Source of the DNA: Sva-07 sp963716095
Lineage (GTDB): Bacteria > Actinomycetota > Acidimicrobiia > Acidimicrobiales > Ilumatobacteraceae
Length of the DNA: 64,000 nucleotides
Direction: 5' to 3'
Assembly: GCA_963716095.1 (NCBI GenBank)
Contig: CAVQSV010000018.1
Location: 558,001-622,000 of the forward strand
Shown: positions 1-9,268 of the stretch, one piece after another
Layout of the letters: each line of letters starts with the position of its first letter
Numbering within the stretch: the first letter of the stretch is position 1
Made by a program: the position numbers and the translations under genes
The notes under the pieces: generated by a model
What the model was told of the DNA's origin: nothing
The model's input: only the letters and a program-made list of their open reading frames with translations
Database searches by the model: none

Positions 1-1891
1 GGGCCGAATTCTGTTGCTCGCGCTGCTGGGGGCGTTCGACGAGGCGGGCGAGCACGGGGCGATACGGCAGACCGAGGCGGGCGGCAAGCCGTTCGGCGAA
101 GTCGGCGACGAGTTCCGGGTGGCGAGTCGAGGGGACCGCGGTGACCCACTCTGGGGCCGGGTCGGGACCCCAGGTGCCGATCAGCTCGGCGAGGGCGTCG
201 ACCAGCCGGTCGTCGAAGCTGCCCGCCGTGGTCTTGCCATTGCGCACCAGTTGGCCCCAGCCGGCGTCACCCCACATCGAGAGCACCCGACCGGGCTCGA
301 TCAGTTCCTCGGCCGGGATGCGCTTACGACCGCCGGTCTCGTCGTCGAGGTACATCTTCTTCGGGGTGAACTCGATCGGCCGGGTGCGGAGGAACTGCTC
401 GGCGGCGGCGGTCAGCTCGACCGAGGGAGCGTCAGGGCCGGCGGCGTCGCCGGTGCAGTTGTCGCAGATGCCGCAGTCGTCCGCGACGGGGTCGTCGAGC
501 AGGTTGGCGACGAACTTCATCCGACAGTCGGTGGTGTGGAAGTAGTCGACCATCGCCTGCTGTTCGAGGCGGCGTTCCATGGTGACCGCCTCGATGCGGC
601 TGGCCGGATAGGTCCACGGTTGCAGCGTGCGCTGATAGCTGGTGCCGGCGACCCGTTCGAGCACACCGTCGACGTCGAGCTGTTTGACGACGAGTTCGAG
701 CGTGCCGATCCGCACGTTGAGCTGCACCTGGATGCGCATCAGCGGGACGGGCCCGTCGAACGAGTCGAAGGCCGCCACGATGTCGTTCACGAGATGTTCG
801 GCAGCGAAGGCCTGCTCGATGAACCAGTCCTGGATCTGCTCGTCTTCGACGCCGCGCAGCAGGATCCCGCGGCTGGTCTCGAGCGCTCGGCCGGCGCGAC
901 CGACCTGCTGGTAGTAGGCGACCGGCGAGCCCGGCGATTGGAAGTGGACGACGAAGCTGAGGTCGGGCTTGTCGTAGCCCATGCCGAGCGCGGTGGTGGC
1001 GACGAGCGCCTTGATCTCGTTGTGTTGGAGCTTGCGTTCGGCCTCGATGCGCGACTCGTTGTCGAGCGAGCCGTAGTAGGCCTCGACCTCGATGCCCTGC
1101 GACGTCAGCCACGCAGCCACGTTCTCGACGTCGCGAACGGTGAGGCAGTAGACGATGCCGGAACCATCCAGCTGTGGGAGCGTTTCGGCAAGCCAGGCGA
1201 GCCGTTCGGCCTGGCGGTCGAGGCGAATCGTGCTGAGCGCCAGCCCGTCGCGGCGCAAGGGGCCGCGGAAGGTGGTGAGTTCGGCGCCGAGTTGGTCGGC
1301 GACGTCGGCGACGACCCGGTCGTTGGCGGTGGCGGTGCAGCCGAGGATCGGCACGGTCGACCCGGCGAGGCGGTCGACGATGCGGCCGATGCGTCGGTAG
1401 TCGGGCCGGAAGTCGTGGCCCCAGTCGGAGATGCAGTGCACCTCGTCGATGACGATCAGCCCGGGACGAGACCCGACGATCGGCATGATCTTGCCGGCGA
1501 AGTCGGGGTTGGCGAGCCGCTCGGGCGAGATCAGCAGCAGGTCGACCTCGTCGGCGCGCAACGCCCGTTCCAGCTCGGCGACGGTGGTGGCCGACGCGCT
1601 GTTGATCGTCTCGCAGCGCAGCCCGAGCCGCGCAGCTGCGTCGATCTGGTTGCGCATCAGGGCGAGCAGCGGCGAGATCAGCAGCGTCGGCCCGAGACCC
1701 TGCTCGCGCAGGAGGTGGGTGGTCAGGAAGTAGACGGCGCTCTTGCCCCACCCCGTGCGCTGGACGACCAACACCCGAGCGCGTTCGTCGACGAGCGCGC
1801 CGATCGCCTCGCGCTGCCCGTCGCGGAAGTCGGCGTCGGGCCGACCGGTCAGCCGGCGCAGCGCTTCGAGCAGTTGGTCGGGTTCCGCCAT
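1..1891 (-). CDS. recQ: RecQ-family ATP-dependent DNA helicase (3' end outside window)
   Basis: Superfamily 2 helicase that unwinds DNA 3'-to-5' during recombination and repair. From ATG at 1891 the protein reads MAEPDQLLEALRRL. Walker A is TGWGKS (about residues 46-51), the motif II box is DEVH (about 149-152) in IDEVHCISDWGHDFRPDY, and motif VI follows as QQVGRAGR. The RecQ zinc cluster CRMKF...DDCGICDNC lies near residues 455-480. About 150 further residues follow without a stop to base 1, so the C-terminus is missing. The Walker A has Trp where GGGKS is usual. A very long open frame on the opposite strand across this gene is a GC-bias shadow. It is divergent from the Na/Pi symporter gene. 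Confidence 0.93.
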   Translation of the reverse strand, partial: MAEPDQLLEALRRLTGRPDADFRDGQREAIGALVDERARVLVVQRTGWGKSAVYFLTTHLLREQGLGPTLLISPLLALMRNQIDAAARLGLRCETINSASATTVAELERALRADEVDLLLISPERLANPDFAGKIMPIVGSRPGLIVIDEVHCISDWGHDFRPDYRRIGRIVDRLAGSTVPILGCTATANDRVVADVADQLGAELTTFRGPLRRDGLALSTIRLDRQAERLAWLAETLPQLDGSGIVYCLTVRDVENVAAWLTSQGIEVEAYYGSLDNESRIEAERKLQHNEIKALVATTALGMGYDKPDLSFVVHFQSPGSPVAYYQQVGRAGRALETSRGILLRGVEDEQIQDWFIEQAFAAEHLVNDIVAAFDSFDGPVPLMRIQVQLNVRIGTLELVVKQLDVDGVLERVAGTSYQRTLQPWTYPASRIEAVTMERRLEQQAMVDYFHTTDCRMKFVANLLDDPVADDCGICDNCTGDAAGPDAPSVELTAAAEQFLRTRPIEFTPKKMYLDDETGGRKRIPAEELIEPGRVLSMWGDAGWGQLVRNGKTTAGSFDDRLVDALAELIGTWGPDPAPEWVTAVPSTRHPELVADFAERLAARLGLPYRPVLARLVERPQQREQQNSA

Positions 1892-1979
1892 GCACCCATC
1901 ATGACGGAGGGGTACGTCACAGTCGGCCCGCGGGCGGCGCAATTCCTTCGGGGAGCCGTCGATCAGTACCGTCTCGGTT

Positions 1980-3125
1980 GTGACTCTGTCCACGCCGGCC
2001 GGCGAGACGAGGAAGAACTCGATGCCGACCGCCGTGCGCGCCCTGCTCGTCGGCGGGTTCATCTACCTGTTCCTGGTCGGCGTGTCATCGCTCGAGCAGG
2101 GCATCAAGGTCATGGGGCAGGACACCCAGGAGCAGTTGTTCTCCAACGTGTCCAACCCGATCGCCGGGCTGTGCATCGGCATCCTCGGTACCGTCCTCGT
2201 GCAGTCGTCGTCGGCGTCCACATCGGTGATCGTCGGCCTCGTCGCTGCCGGAGCGATCGACATCGAGACGGCGGTTCCGATGATCATGGGCGCCAACATC
2301 GGCACGACGGTGACGAACACGCTCGTGTCGCTCGGGAGCGCTCGTCGCTCCGACGAGTTCCGGCGCGCCTTCGCAACCGCGACCGTGCACGACTTCTTCA
2401 ACGTCTTCGCAGTTGCGGTGCTGCTCCCGATCGAGCTGCTGACCGGTGTGCTGTCGAACGCGGCCGGCCGGCTCAGCGAGCTGCTCGTCGGCTCGTCGGG
2501 GTCCGAGTGGAAGAGCCCGATCAAAGCGTGGGTGAAGACACCGGTCGGGTGGATCGAAGACCTCGAGTCGTCGCTCGGTCTCGGAGGAACCGCTCTCGGC
2601 GTGACGATGGTGCTGACCGGATTGGTCTTGATCATCGTCTCGCTCGGCCTGATCACCAAGAACATGCGCCTGCTGATCGCCGACCGAGTGGAACGTTCGA
2701 TGAACTCGGTCCTGTCGAAGGGCAGCGGCTCGGTCGCCATGTTGCTCGGCGTCGTGATCACGATGCTGGTGCAGTCGTCGAGCATCACCACCTCGATCCT
2801 GATCCCGATGTCGGCGGCAGGTGTGTTGGCGATCCGCAACGCGTACCCGGTCACGCTCGGCGCCAACGTCGGCACGACGATCACGGCACTGCTGGCCGCG
2901 CTGGCGTCGTCGAGCCCCGATGCGCTCACGGTCGCACTGGTCCACACGCTGTTCAACGTCACGGCGATCGTGATCCTGTACGTGCCCCGATTCATCCGCG
3001 ATGTACCGATCTACTGTGCAGAATGGTTGGCCCGTATCGCTGCAGCGCGGCCGGTGTGGGCGGTTGGGTATGTGATGGGGGCATTCATCGTGCTCCCCCT
3101 GGTGGTGTTCGCCATCGCTCGCTGA
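1980..3125 (+). CDS. Na+/phosphate symporter (Na/Pi cotransporter family, NptA-like)
   Basis: Inner-membrane sodium-driven phosphate transporter, 381 aa. The two inverted-repeat halves of PF02690 are visible: QSSSAST near residue 75 with GANIGTT near 104, and QSSSITTS near 265 with GANVGTT near 294. Hydrophobic helices fill the rest. The GTG at 1980 gives a short hydrophilic N-terminus; an in-frame ATG 14 codons on (MPTAVRALLVGG) is an alternative start immediately before the first helix. A PhoU-like gene follows 36 bp downstream, the usual pairing for bacterial Na/Pi symporters, so the two are probably one operon. Direction of transport (uptake or export) cannot be told from sequence. Confidence 0.9.
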   Translation: MTLSTPAGETRKNSMPTAVRALLVGGFIYLFLVGVSSLEQGIKVMGQDTQEQLFSNVSNPIAGLCIGILGTVLVQSSSASTSVIVGLVAAGAIDIETAVPMIMGANIGTTVTNTLVSLGSARRSDEFRRAFATATVHDFFNVFAVAVLLPIELLTGVLSNAAGRLSELLVGSSGSEWKSPIKAWVKTPVGWIEDLESSLGLGGTALGVTMVLTGLVLIIVSLGLITKNMRLLIADRVERSMNSVLSKGSGSVAMLLGVVITMLVQSSSITTSILIPMSAAGVLAIRNAYPVTLGANVGTTITALLAALASSSPDALTVALVHTLFNVTAIVILYVPRFIRDVPIYCAEWLARIAAARPVWAVGYVMGAFIVLPLVVFAIAR

Positions 3126-3161
3126 GCGGTTGGCAGTCGGTGACGAGAGAGGAGACAGAAC

Positions 3162-3827
3162 ATGGTGTTGTCGTTCTTCAGGAAGAGCCCGAGCGGGCTC
3201 GAGCATGCAGTGTCACGGGCGGTCGGGATGCTGGGCGATGCGCGCCATTCCTTCGACCTGGCGACGCTGGCGTTGTTGACCGAGACCAGCGCGACAGCTG
3301 TCGATGCCGACATCCGCGCCACCGAGGAGCGGATGAACCGGACCGAGGTCGAGCTGCGCTCGGAGCTCGTCATCCACATCAGCGTGCAGGGGACGATGAA
3401 CATCGGTTCGGTGCTCGGGCTCATCCTGCTGATCAACAGGATCGAGCGGATCGGTGACCAGGCCAAGAACGTGCTCGATCTCGCCGAGGAGGGTGCGGTG
3501 CTCGCCGGTCGACCCGACTCGGAGACGTTGCTGGCCGAGCGGGCGGAGATCTCGGCATTGTTCGGCAAGGTGGCCGAACTGATGGTCGAGCACGACGACG
3601 CCAAGTTGGCCGAGTTGACGCAGCGCTGCGAGGAGCTGAAGGCGCTGCACCAGACGAAGATCAACGAGTACGTGCACTCGATGGAGCCCGGCCGCGACGT
3701 GGTGCCGCGAGCGATCTACTACCGCTACCTCAATCGGATCGTCGCCAATCTGGTCGGCATTGCGCGAGCGGCCGCGGAGCCACTGGTGCTCGAACCGGGC
3801 GAGTCGGGCGTCGATCTCGACGAGTGA
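3162..3827 (+). CDS. PhoU-like domain protein
   Basis: 221-aa all-helical protein with a PhoU-like pattern: IRATEERMNRTEVELRSELVIH followed by GSVLGLILLINRIERIGDQAKNVLDLAEE, where the E-x-x-G-D-Q-A/x-N signature marks the metal-binding PhoU helix. PhoU proteins restrain phosphate transport. Standing alone after a Na/Pi symporter and away from pst genes, it most likely regulates that symporter. The start ATG has a good purine-rich site (GAGAGGAGACAG) just upstream. Confidence 0.85.
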   Translation: MVLSFFRKSPSGLEHAVSRAVGMLGDARHSFDLATLALLTETSATAVDADIRATEERMNRTEVELRSELVIHISVQGTMNIGSVLGLILLINRIERIGDQAKNVLDLAEEGAVLAGRPDSETLLAERAEISALFGKVAELMVEHDDAKLAELTQRCEELKALHQTKINEYVHSMEPGRDVVPRAIYYRYLNRIVANLVGIARAAAEPLVLEPGESGVDLDE

Positions 3828-3896
3828 CGCTGTGCGCGGTGGTTCGGCGGCGGCCCTCCGTCGCCGTGGCGGCGCACAGCCCTAGGGTTGCGGGCC

Positions 3897-4289
3897 ATGG
3901 GACACCACTACTCCGACGCCGACCAGCTCGAGCGCGTCTACACCACGATGTTCGAGGCGGTCGCCGATGACGACTCGATGGACTCGCTGGTCGACGCGCA
4001 GATGGTGATCAACTTCCGACTCAACGATCCCGACGCCGACATCTGGATCGATGGCCGCTCCCGGCCGGTGGTGACGACGTTCGCACCGATCGACGGCGTC
4101 GATGCGAGCCTGACGGCCAAGCTCAGCGCCGACTCGATGCACGAGCTGCTGCTCGGCTCGCTGCCGCTCGGCAAGGCGCTGTTGTTTCGCAAGTTGAAGG
4201 TGTCGGGCTCGAAGTCGAAGGCGATGGGGCTCGAGCCGCTCCTGCACGCGTGCCAGGCCGTCTACCCCGACATCGCTGCTGCGGGTTAG
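3897..4289 (+). CDS. SCP2 sterol-binding-like domain protein
   Basis: 130-aa soluble protein. The pattern INFRLNDPDADIWIDGR, then ADSMHELLLGSLPLGKALLFRKLKVSGSKSKAMGLEPLL, resembles SCP-2/sterol-transfer domains (beta sheet, then the '...L..G.l.....f..GklkveGd...a..l..l' end). Such proteins carry hydrophobic ligands; the ligand here is unknown. I prefer ATG 3897; a TTG three codons upstream (3888) is possible. Its TAG stop overlaps the stop of the convergent hydrolase gene by two bases. Confidence 0.7.
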   Translation: MGHHYSDADQLERVYTTMFEAVADDDSMDSLVDAQMVINFRLNDPDADIWIDGRSRPVVTTFAPIDGVDASLTAKLSADSMHELLLGSLPLGKALLFRKLKVSGSKSKAMGLEPLLHACQAVYPDIAAAG

Positions 4290-5284
4290 GACCCGAGGGC
4301 TTCGAGGGTGTCGAGGAAGCCGATCGAGGCCTCCGCGATCTGGTCTTGGGCGTCGGTGCGGCTGATGGTGGGTGTGCCGTCGCCGCGCTGCAGGCCGTAG
4401 TCGCCGAAGTAGGAGTGGATGGCACCCTCGATCGGGACGTACTCGGTCGACGGCGGCAGGTCGGGCTTGCGTTCGTCGATCTCGGCTTCGGTGGCCAGCC
4501 CGTCGTTCGTGCCCGACACCGACATCACGGCGAGGTCGACGCGATCCGACATGTCGTTCACCGGCCACGCGGCGTAGAGGAGCAGCGCGACGAGTTCGTC
4601 GCGGTCGCTCTCGGCGTAGCTGGAGGCCATGGCGCCGCCGAGCGAGTGGCCGCCGACGACCCAGCGGTCGATGGCGTCGTCGGTGTCGCCGATCACGGCG
4701 TTGGCGGCGTTCGAGTCGAGGACGGCCAGGTTGAACGGCTGCTTGAAGATGACGACCGTGAAGCCGGATTCGGCCACGGGCCGCAGGACGTGAGCGTAGG
4801 CCTGCGGGTCGACCCTGGCTCCCGGATAGAAGGCGAGTCCGACGGTGCTCACCTCACCGGTCGGGGTCAGTCGGATCTGGCTTCTCGACACGTCGATCGT
4901 GACACCGTTGCCGTCGTCGAGCGCGTCGATGGCGATCGGCTCGGCCGACAGGGGCTTGAGCAAGACCAGCGCTCCGATCAGCGCCGCACCACCGAGGAGC
5001 AGTGCGATGCGGGCCGACCATGTGCGCCAAGCGGGGCGCGGCACCGGCGCACCGACGAGGAGCGCCCAGACGACGAGCGCGATCGCGAGGGCGAGCGACA
5101 GCAGCAGCGTGATCAGGTAGGCCGGGCTCGATCCCCAGATGCCCACCCAGGCGGTGGCGAAGGCCCAGACGACCACGAGTGCGACGGCAACTCCGACGCC
5201 GATCGGCCACCATCGCGGCCGCCGAGCGGGCTGCTCCTCCGGTGCCGGCACATCGTCGGGCTCCGCGGCGGCGAGGTCGGTCAC
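4286..5284 (-). CDS. Membrane-anchored alpha/beta hydrolase
   Basis: 332-aa protein from a GTG start (VTDLAAAEPDD). Three hydrophobic segments come first (WWPIGVGVAVALVVVWAFAT, YLITLLLSLALAIALVVWAL, ARIALLLGGAALIGALVLL). A serine-hydrolase domain follows with the nucleophile elbow GGHSLGGAM. Asp in SGTNDGLA and His in EGAIHSYFGDYG are the likely triad partners. The substrate is unknown; it resembles Abhydrolase_5/dienelactone-hydrolase-like proteins of actinobacteria with the catalytic part outside the membrane. The upstream open frame continues far past the methyltransferase but has no coding character there. Confidence 0.8.
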   Translation of the reverse strand: MTDLAAAEPDDVPAPEEQPARRPRWWPIGVGVAVALVVVWAFATAWVGIWGSSPAYLITLLLSLALAIALVVWALLVGAPVPRPAWRTWSARIALLLGGAALIGALVLLKPLSAEPIAIDALDDGNGVTIDVSRSQIRLTPTGEVSTVGLAFYPGARVDPQAYAHVLRPVAESGFTVVIFKQPFNLAVLDSNAANAVIGDTDDAIDRWVVGGHSLGGAMASSYAESDRDELVALLLYAAWPVNDMSDRVDLAVMSVSGTNDGLATEAEIDERKPDLPPSTEYVPIEGAIHSYFGDYGLQRGDGTPTISRTDAQDQIAEASIGFLDTLEALGS

Positions 5285-5357
5285 GAGGGCGATTCTCGCA
5301 GGCGCTTGCTGGTTGCTGCTCTCGCCGGGCAGGTTCGGCAGTTCGCAGCGCCGCTGC

Positions 5358-5389
5358 GTAGCGACAGAGCGGATTCGATCTGTCGTTAC
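5358..5389. promoter_or_regulatory. Inverted repeat in the divergent promoter region (candidate operator)
   Basis: GTAGCGACAGA and TCTGTCGTTAC form 11-base arms (10 of 11 pairs match) around a 10-base spacer. It ends 9 bases before the ATG of the methyltransferase gene and lies about 75 bases from the divergent hydrolase start. The position suits an operator controlling one or both genes. No regulator gene is adjacent. Confidence 0.4.
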
Positions 5390-5398
5390 GCTGAGCTC

Positions 5399-6157
5399 AT
5401 GCGGGCCCGGGCTGCGACACCCTTGCGCTCGGTTCGCAGCGATCCGATCTTCTCGCTGCCTCGATTGGCAGAGATCTACGACGCGCTCGACGGCGAGCGC
5501 AACGATCTCGATGCCTACGTGGCGATCGCGCACGACCTCGGCGCCCGCTCGGTGCTCGACGTCGGTTGCGGCACCGGCGAACTCGCCCTTCGGCTCGCTG
5601 CGAGCGGCATCGAGACCGTCGGGGTCGACCCGGCAAGCGCATCGCTCGACGTCGCTCGCACGAAGCCCGGGGCCGAACACGTCGGTTGGGTGCACGGCGT
5701 CGGCAGCCGATGCGCTGCCGATCGAAGTCGACGTGGTGACGATGACGGGCAACGTGGCACAGGTGTTCATCGCCGACGACGAGTGGGACGCAACGCTCGT
5801 CAGCGCACGTTCGGCACTCAGAGATGGTGGCCACCTCGTGTTCGAGGCGCGCGATCCGCGGCCCGCGCATGGTTCGAGTGGACCCCCGAGGTGTCGAGGT
5901 CGACGACCGACACTGTGCACGGCCCGGTCGAGTCGTGGGTGGAGTTGACCGAGGTCGCGCTGCCACTCGTCAGCTTCCGGTGGACGTTCCGATTCCTGGC
6001 CGACGACACCGAGCTCACGTCCGACTCGACGCTTCGATTCCGGTCCCGCGAGGAGATCACCGCGTCGCTCGAGCGCAGCGGCTTCGCTGTCACCGACGTA
6101 CGTGGTGCGCCGGACCGGCCGGGCCGCGAGTTCGTGTTCATCGCCCGAGCGGAGTGA
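5399..6157 (+). CDS. Class I SAM-dependent methyltransferase, interrupted by two compensating frameshifts
   Basis: Restored length about 252 aa. The first part carries motif I, VLDVGCGTGELALRLA (about residues 50-65), and the acidic loop GVDPASAS. Near 5706 (AGCCGAT, one extra C) the frame shifts, giving ADALPIEVDVVTMTGNVAQVF (motif IV region) and LRDGGHLVFEARDP. Near 5855-5862 one base is missing and the original frame resumes at ARAWFEWTPEVS, ending REFVFIARAE. Net length change is zero. A methyltransferase of the ubiE/COQ5-like type is clear; the substrate is not. Either a sequencing artefact or a locally scrambled but still open gene; the two shifts being so close together fits indel errors. 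Confidence 0.75.
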   Translation: MRARAATPLRSVRSDPIFSLPRLAEIYDALDGERNDLDAYVAIAHDLGARSVLDVGCGTGELALRLAASGIETVGVDPASASLDVARTKPGAEHVGWVHGVGSRCAADRSRRGDDDGQRGTGVHRRRRVGRNARQRTFGTQRWWPPRVRGARSAARAWFEWTPEVSRSTTDTVHGPVESWVELTEVALPLVSFRWTFRFLADDTELTSDSTLRFRSREEITASLERSGFAVTDVRGAPDRPGREFVFIARAE

Positions 6158-6196
6158 CCGAGCAGCGACTCCCACACCCGCTGACAGCGGGAATCG

Positions 6197-6734
6197 TCAG
6201 CGGTTCGAGCGACTGGCGACGCAGATCGGGTTGTCGCACTCGAGCGACTTGCAGGGCCGACGCGCCCGGTGGCGGCGGACGCGTTCCTCCGCGAAGCCTT
6301 CGACGCACTGCTGGTTCGGGCAGCTCTCCACCCCGCACGCCAGACCGATGCGATGCCGCTCCGCTTGCCGGTGCTGTGCCTCGGCGGGATCGTCGTTCGA
6401 TACGTCGGATCGCGGCGGGGCCGGGGCTTCGGCCAGCCGGCGCGGCGTTTCGGGCGGCGACGCAGACGTCGAGCTCGCAGCTGTTCCGGCCGCACGGTTG
6501 GCCCTTCGCGTGGAGCTTCGCCTGCGCGTCGGCCTTTCGTTGGGCCTTCTTGAGTCGGCGGGTCTCGCGCAGCGGTTCGCACACCTTGCAGTTGCGCTTC
6601 TTGCAGATCCGACCACGGGAGTGGGCGATCGCCTGCAGCTGCTCCGGCGACGCCTGGGGCTCGTGGGTGACCGCCTTCGTCGGGCGATCTGGCTTCGAGC
6701 TGTCTGGTGCTCGCGGAACGGGATGCTTGACCAT
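6197..6734 (-). CDS. Cys-rich protein with four C-x4-C-x2-4-C modules (one apparent frameshift)
   Basis: Restored length about 178 aa from MVKHPVPRAPDSSK. I see four short cysteine modules: ICKKRNCKVC, PCGRNSCELDVC, ACGVESCPNQQC and PCKSLECDNPIC. They are separated by a basic helical stretch (LRETRRLKKAQRKADAQAKLHAK) and a Pro/Ala linker. The last two modules are in a different frame from the first two; one extra base near 6455-6465 explains this. The paired-module layout suggests metal binding (zinc or iron). I do not recognise the family. It lies downstream of the amidohydrolase gene on the same strand with a 75-base gap. Confidence 0.6.
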
Positions 6735-6808
6735 TGTTCCCCGAGTATCGCCGCATCAGGCCTCGGACCCACGCCATGGAAGCGTCGACCGTCCGAACGC
6801 AGACCGAG

Positions 6809-8666
6809 TCAGGCGATGTCGCGACGTGCGTCGACGACGGCGCGCCAGGCTTCGGCGAGGTGTCGTGCCACCTCACACGAGCAGCCGTGGCCGTCGTGAT
6901 GGTGATCCCCGAGTTGGCCGTTCGAGCCCGGAAGCGCGACGAGCGAGGGTGCGTGGCCGACCAGGTCGCGGCGATGGCCCTTCGGGCACCGGGAACCAGC
7001 GCCCTTCGAAGACCGAGCCGATCACCGGCACCTCGCGGAGATCCGTGGGGTCGACCTCGTACGGATCGGCGCCGAGCACCGTGAAGGTGGCGGCCTTGCC
7101 GGGGGCGATGCTGCCCAGTTCGTGTTCGAGCTGCCACGAGTAGGCCGCCTCGATCGTCACGGCGCGCAGCGCGTCGTGCACGCCGATCCGTTGTTCGGGG
7201 GCGGCGACCCGGCCCGTCTCGGTGATGCGGTTGACGGCGAACGAGGCGAGCGCGAGCGGCTCGGCGGGGGCCATCGGCAGGTCGGAGTGGAAGGCGAGGG
7301 GCACGTTGCGGGCGAGCACCGACGCGCTGCGCACCATCGTGTCGGCGCGCTCCGGGCCGAGGCCGAACTCGCCGTAGCGGTCGGCGAACCCGACCGGGTA
7401 GTAGGGGTTGGCCGACACGATGCACCCGAGGCGCGCGATCCGGTCGACCTGCTCCTCGGTCGAGTTGGCGAAGTGGACGATCACACTGCGGTGGTCGGCG
7501 CGTGGGGTGGCGATCATGCAGCGCTCGATGATGTCGAGCAGCACCTCGAGGCCGAGGTCGCCGTTGACGTGGGTGTGGATCTGCCAGCCGGCATCCCAGT
7601 AGATGCGGAAGTACTTCTCGAGCACGTCGGGTTCGACCATCCACTCGCCGTGGTGGTCGGGGTCGGGTTGCCCGTCGGCGTCGAGGTAGGGCTCGCGCAT
7701 CTGCATCAGCTGCGAGATGATCGCCCCGTCGGCGAACATCTTCACCTGACCGGAGAGCAGCGAGACCTTGCCGTCCGGCGCCCGAGCGATCTGTTCGAGG
7801 GCGTCGTCGATGACCGCGTCGGGGTCGAGCCCTCGTGCGGCCTGCGTGCGACCGTCGACGAGGAACGAGGAGCGGAACGGCACGTCGTCGGCGCCGAGGA
7901 TCTCCTGGTACAGGTCGAACGGTTCGACCGCCCAGGCAATGCCCGGCTCGTTGATCGCAGTGACGCCGTGTTGGTGGAGGTAGGCGACCAGTTGATGGAG
8001 ACCCCGCTCGATCCGCTCGGGGCTGATGATGTGCGGGGCGACCTTGCTCATCACCACGTTGAAGAACCCGGCCTCCCAGAAGTGGCCCTCGTCGAGATCG
8101 ATCTGTTCGCTGGCCGGCCCACGACCCGCGATCGACTCGGCGGTGATGTCGAGCGCGGTGATCGCCGCGCTGTTGAGGTACAGCTCATGGCACGACCGTT
8201 GCCAGACGGCGATCGGTCGGCTGGCGCTGACCTCGTCGAGGATCGCCCGGCTGAGCCGGCCGTGCCAGAGCGAGTGGTAGCCCCAGGTGGTCAGCCACTC
8301 GTCGGGGTCGCTGAGCGCCTGTTCGGCGGCGCCGAGCCGGGCGAGGTACTCGTCGTGCGAGCGAGCGGCGGGGAAGGTGCGATCGGGCAGCACCCAGTCC
8401 TCGGTGGCGATGACGTCCATCGCCAGCGTGGTCGCACCGAGCAGCGGGTGGAGGTGCTGGTCGATCAGGCCGGGCAGCACGACGAGGTCGCGCAGTGTTT
8501 CGTCGACGTCGAACGGCTCGTCGCCGAGGGCACCGGTGACGGTGGCGAGCGATCCGACGGCGAGGATCCGGCCGTCGCGCACGGCGACCGCCTCGGCGGT
8601 CGGGAAGCCCGGCTCCATCGTGTGGATGCGGCGGGCGACGAAGACGGTGGTTCGACCGGAGGTCAT
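6809..8666 (-). CDS. YtcJ-like metal-dependent amidohydrolase (C-terminal frameshift)
   Basis: Restored length about 618 aa. The N-terminal beta domain leads into PGLIDQHLHP (His71 and His73, metal ligands). Later candidates are the K in SGQVKMFADGAI, H in WQIHTHVNGD, VIVHFAN and the Asp in AFHSDLPMAPAEPL. The end is AYSWQLEHELGSIAPGKAATFTVLG, the typical amidohydrolase C-terminal beta domain. After FEGRWFPVP an extra base near 6975-6990 breaks the frame; the next frame continues with strong G/C third positions through a HHHDGHGCSC motif and ARHLAEAWRAVVDARRDIA to a stop at 6809. YtcJ/NfdA-type enzymes hydrolyse amide or formamide-like substrates; the substrate here is unknown. Confidence 0.85.
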
Positions 8667-8732
8667 CGCCCGATGCTGCCAGAGTCGCCGTCACCCGCCA
8701 GGGCTCGACCACCCACGCCCCCAGCCGGCCAG

Positions 8733-8832
8733 TTGCGATGAGCCAAACCCGCAGATCGGTGGGTTCGCTCATCGCAACCGCCCCCACACCAACGATGAGC
8801 CAAACCCGCAGATCTGGTGTGTTCGCTCATCG
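8733..8832. repeat. Two tandem hairpin-forming repeats
   Basis: Two copies (8733-8777 and 8793-8832) each hold a left arm GATGAGCCAAAC and a right arm GTTCGCTCATC, so each can fold into a hairpin. The central GCAGATC is shared. The two copies diverge only in the loop and outer flanks. They lie between the amidohydrolase start and the following NYN gene. A pair of transcribed hairpins, or one copy of a dispersed intergenic element, are both possible. Confidence 0.65.
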
Positions 8833-8869
8833 GTGTCGGTGTTCGGGCGCGGGGTGCGAGGCTGGGACG

Positions 8870-9232
8870 ATGCTGGTGATCGATGCCGCAAACGTGATCG
8901 GATCGCGGCCGACCGGTTGGTGGCGTGATCGGCCGGGCGCTGCCAGTCGGTTCGTCGAGCAGGTGCGTGCGACGGTGGCGGCCGGTGAGGTGGACGCGCC
9001 GGTGACGATCGTGCTCGAGGGTCAGTTCCGGCGCGGCTCCGACGAGGACGACCTCGACGGTGTGGCGGTGGTGCATGCACCCGGAGAGGGTGATGACACG
9101 ATCGCCGCGGTGGCCGCCTCCCACGACGGGGCGGTCGTCGTGACCGCCGACCGGGAGTTGGCTGGCCGAGTGCGGTCGGTCAGTGGCTCGGTCGTGGGTC
9201 CGCGTTGGCTGCTCGATCGGTTGGTCGACTGA
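8870..9232 (+). CDS. NYN/YacP-like PIN-fold nuclease-like protein
   Basis: 120 aa. MLVIDAANVIGSRP at the N-terminus is the NYN/YacP signature, with Asp5 and Asn8 as predicted metal-site residues. Later acidic positions include GDDTIAAVA and VVTADRELAGRV, and the end VVGPRWLLDRL is typical of the family. NYN proteins are predicted metal-dependent ribonucleases; the target is unknown. ATG 8870 is preferred over upstream in-frame starts, which would run through the hairpin repeats. Confidence 0.75.
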   Translation: MLVIDAANVIGSRPTGWWRDRPGAASRFVEQVRATVAAGEVDAPVTIVLEGQFRRGSDEDDLDGVAVVHAPGEGDDTIAAVAASHDGAVVVTADRELAGRVRSVSGSVVGPRWLLDRLVD

Positions 9233-9268
9233 GCACCTGGTCCGGCTCGGGCTGGGCCAGACTGGATC

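Noticed and set aside
14..3457. 1147-codon plus-strand open frame across recQ and the Na/Pi gene
   Set aside because: No domain pattern and low-complexity Gly/Val/Glu/Asp/Arg composition; it is the antisense image of recQ, a result of high GC.
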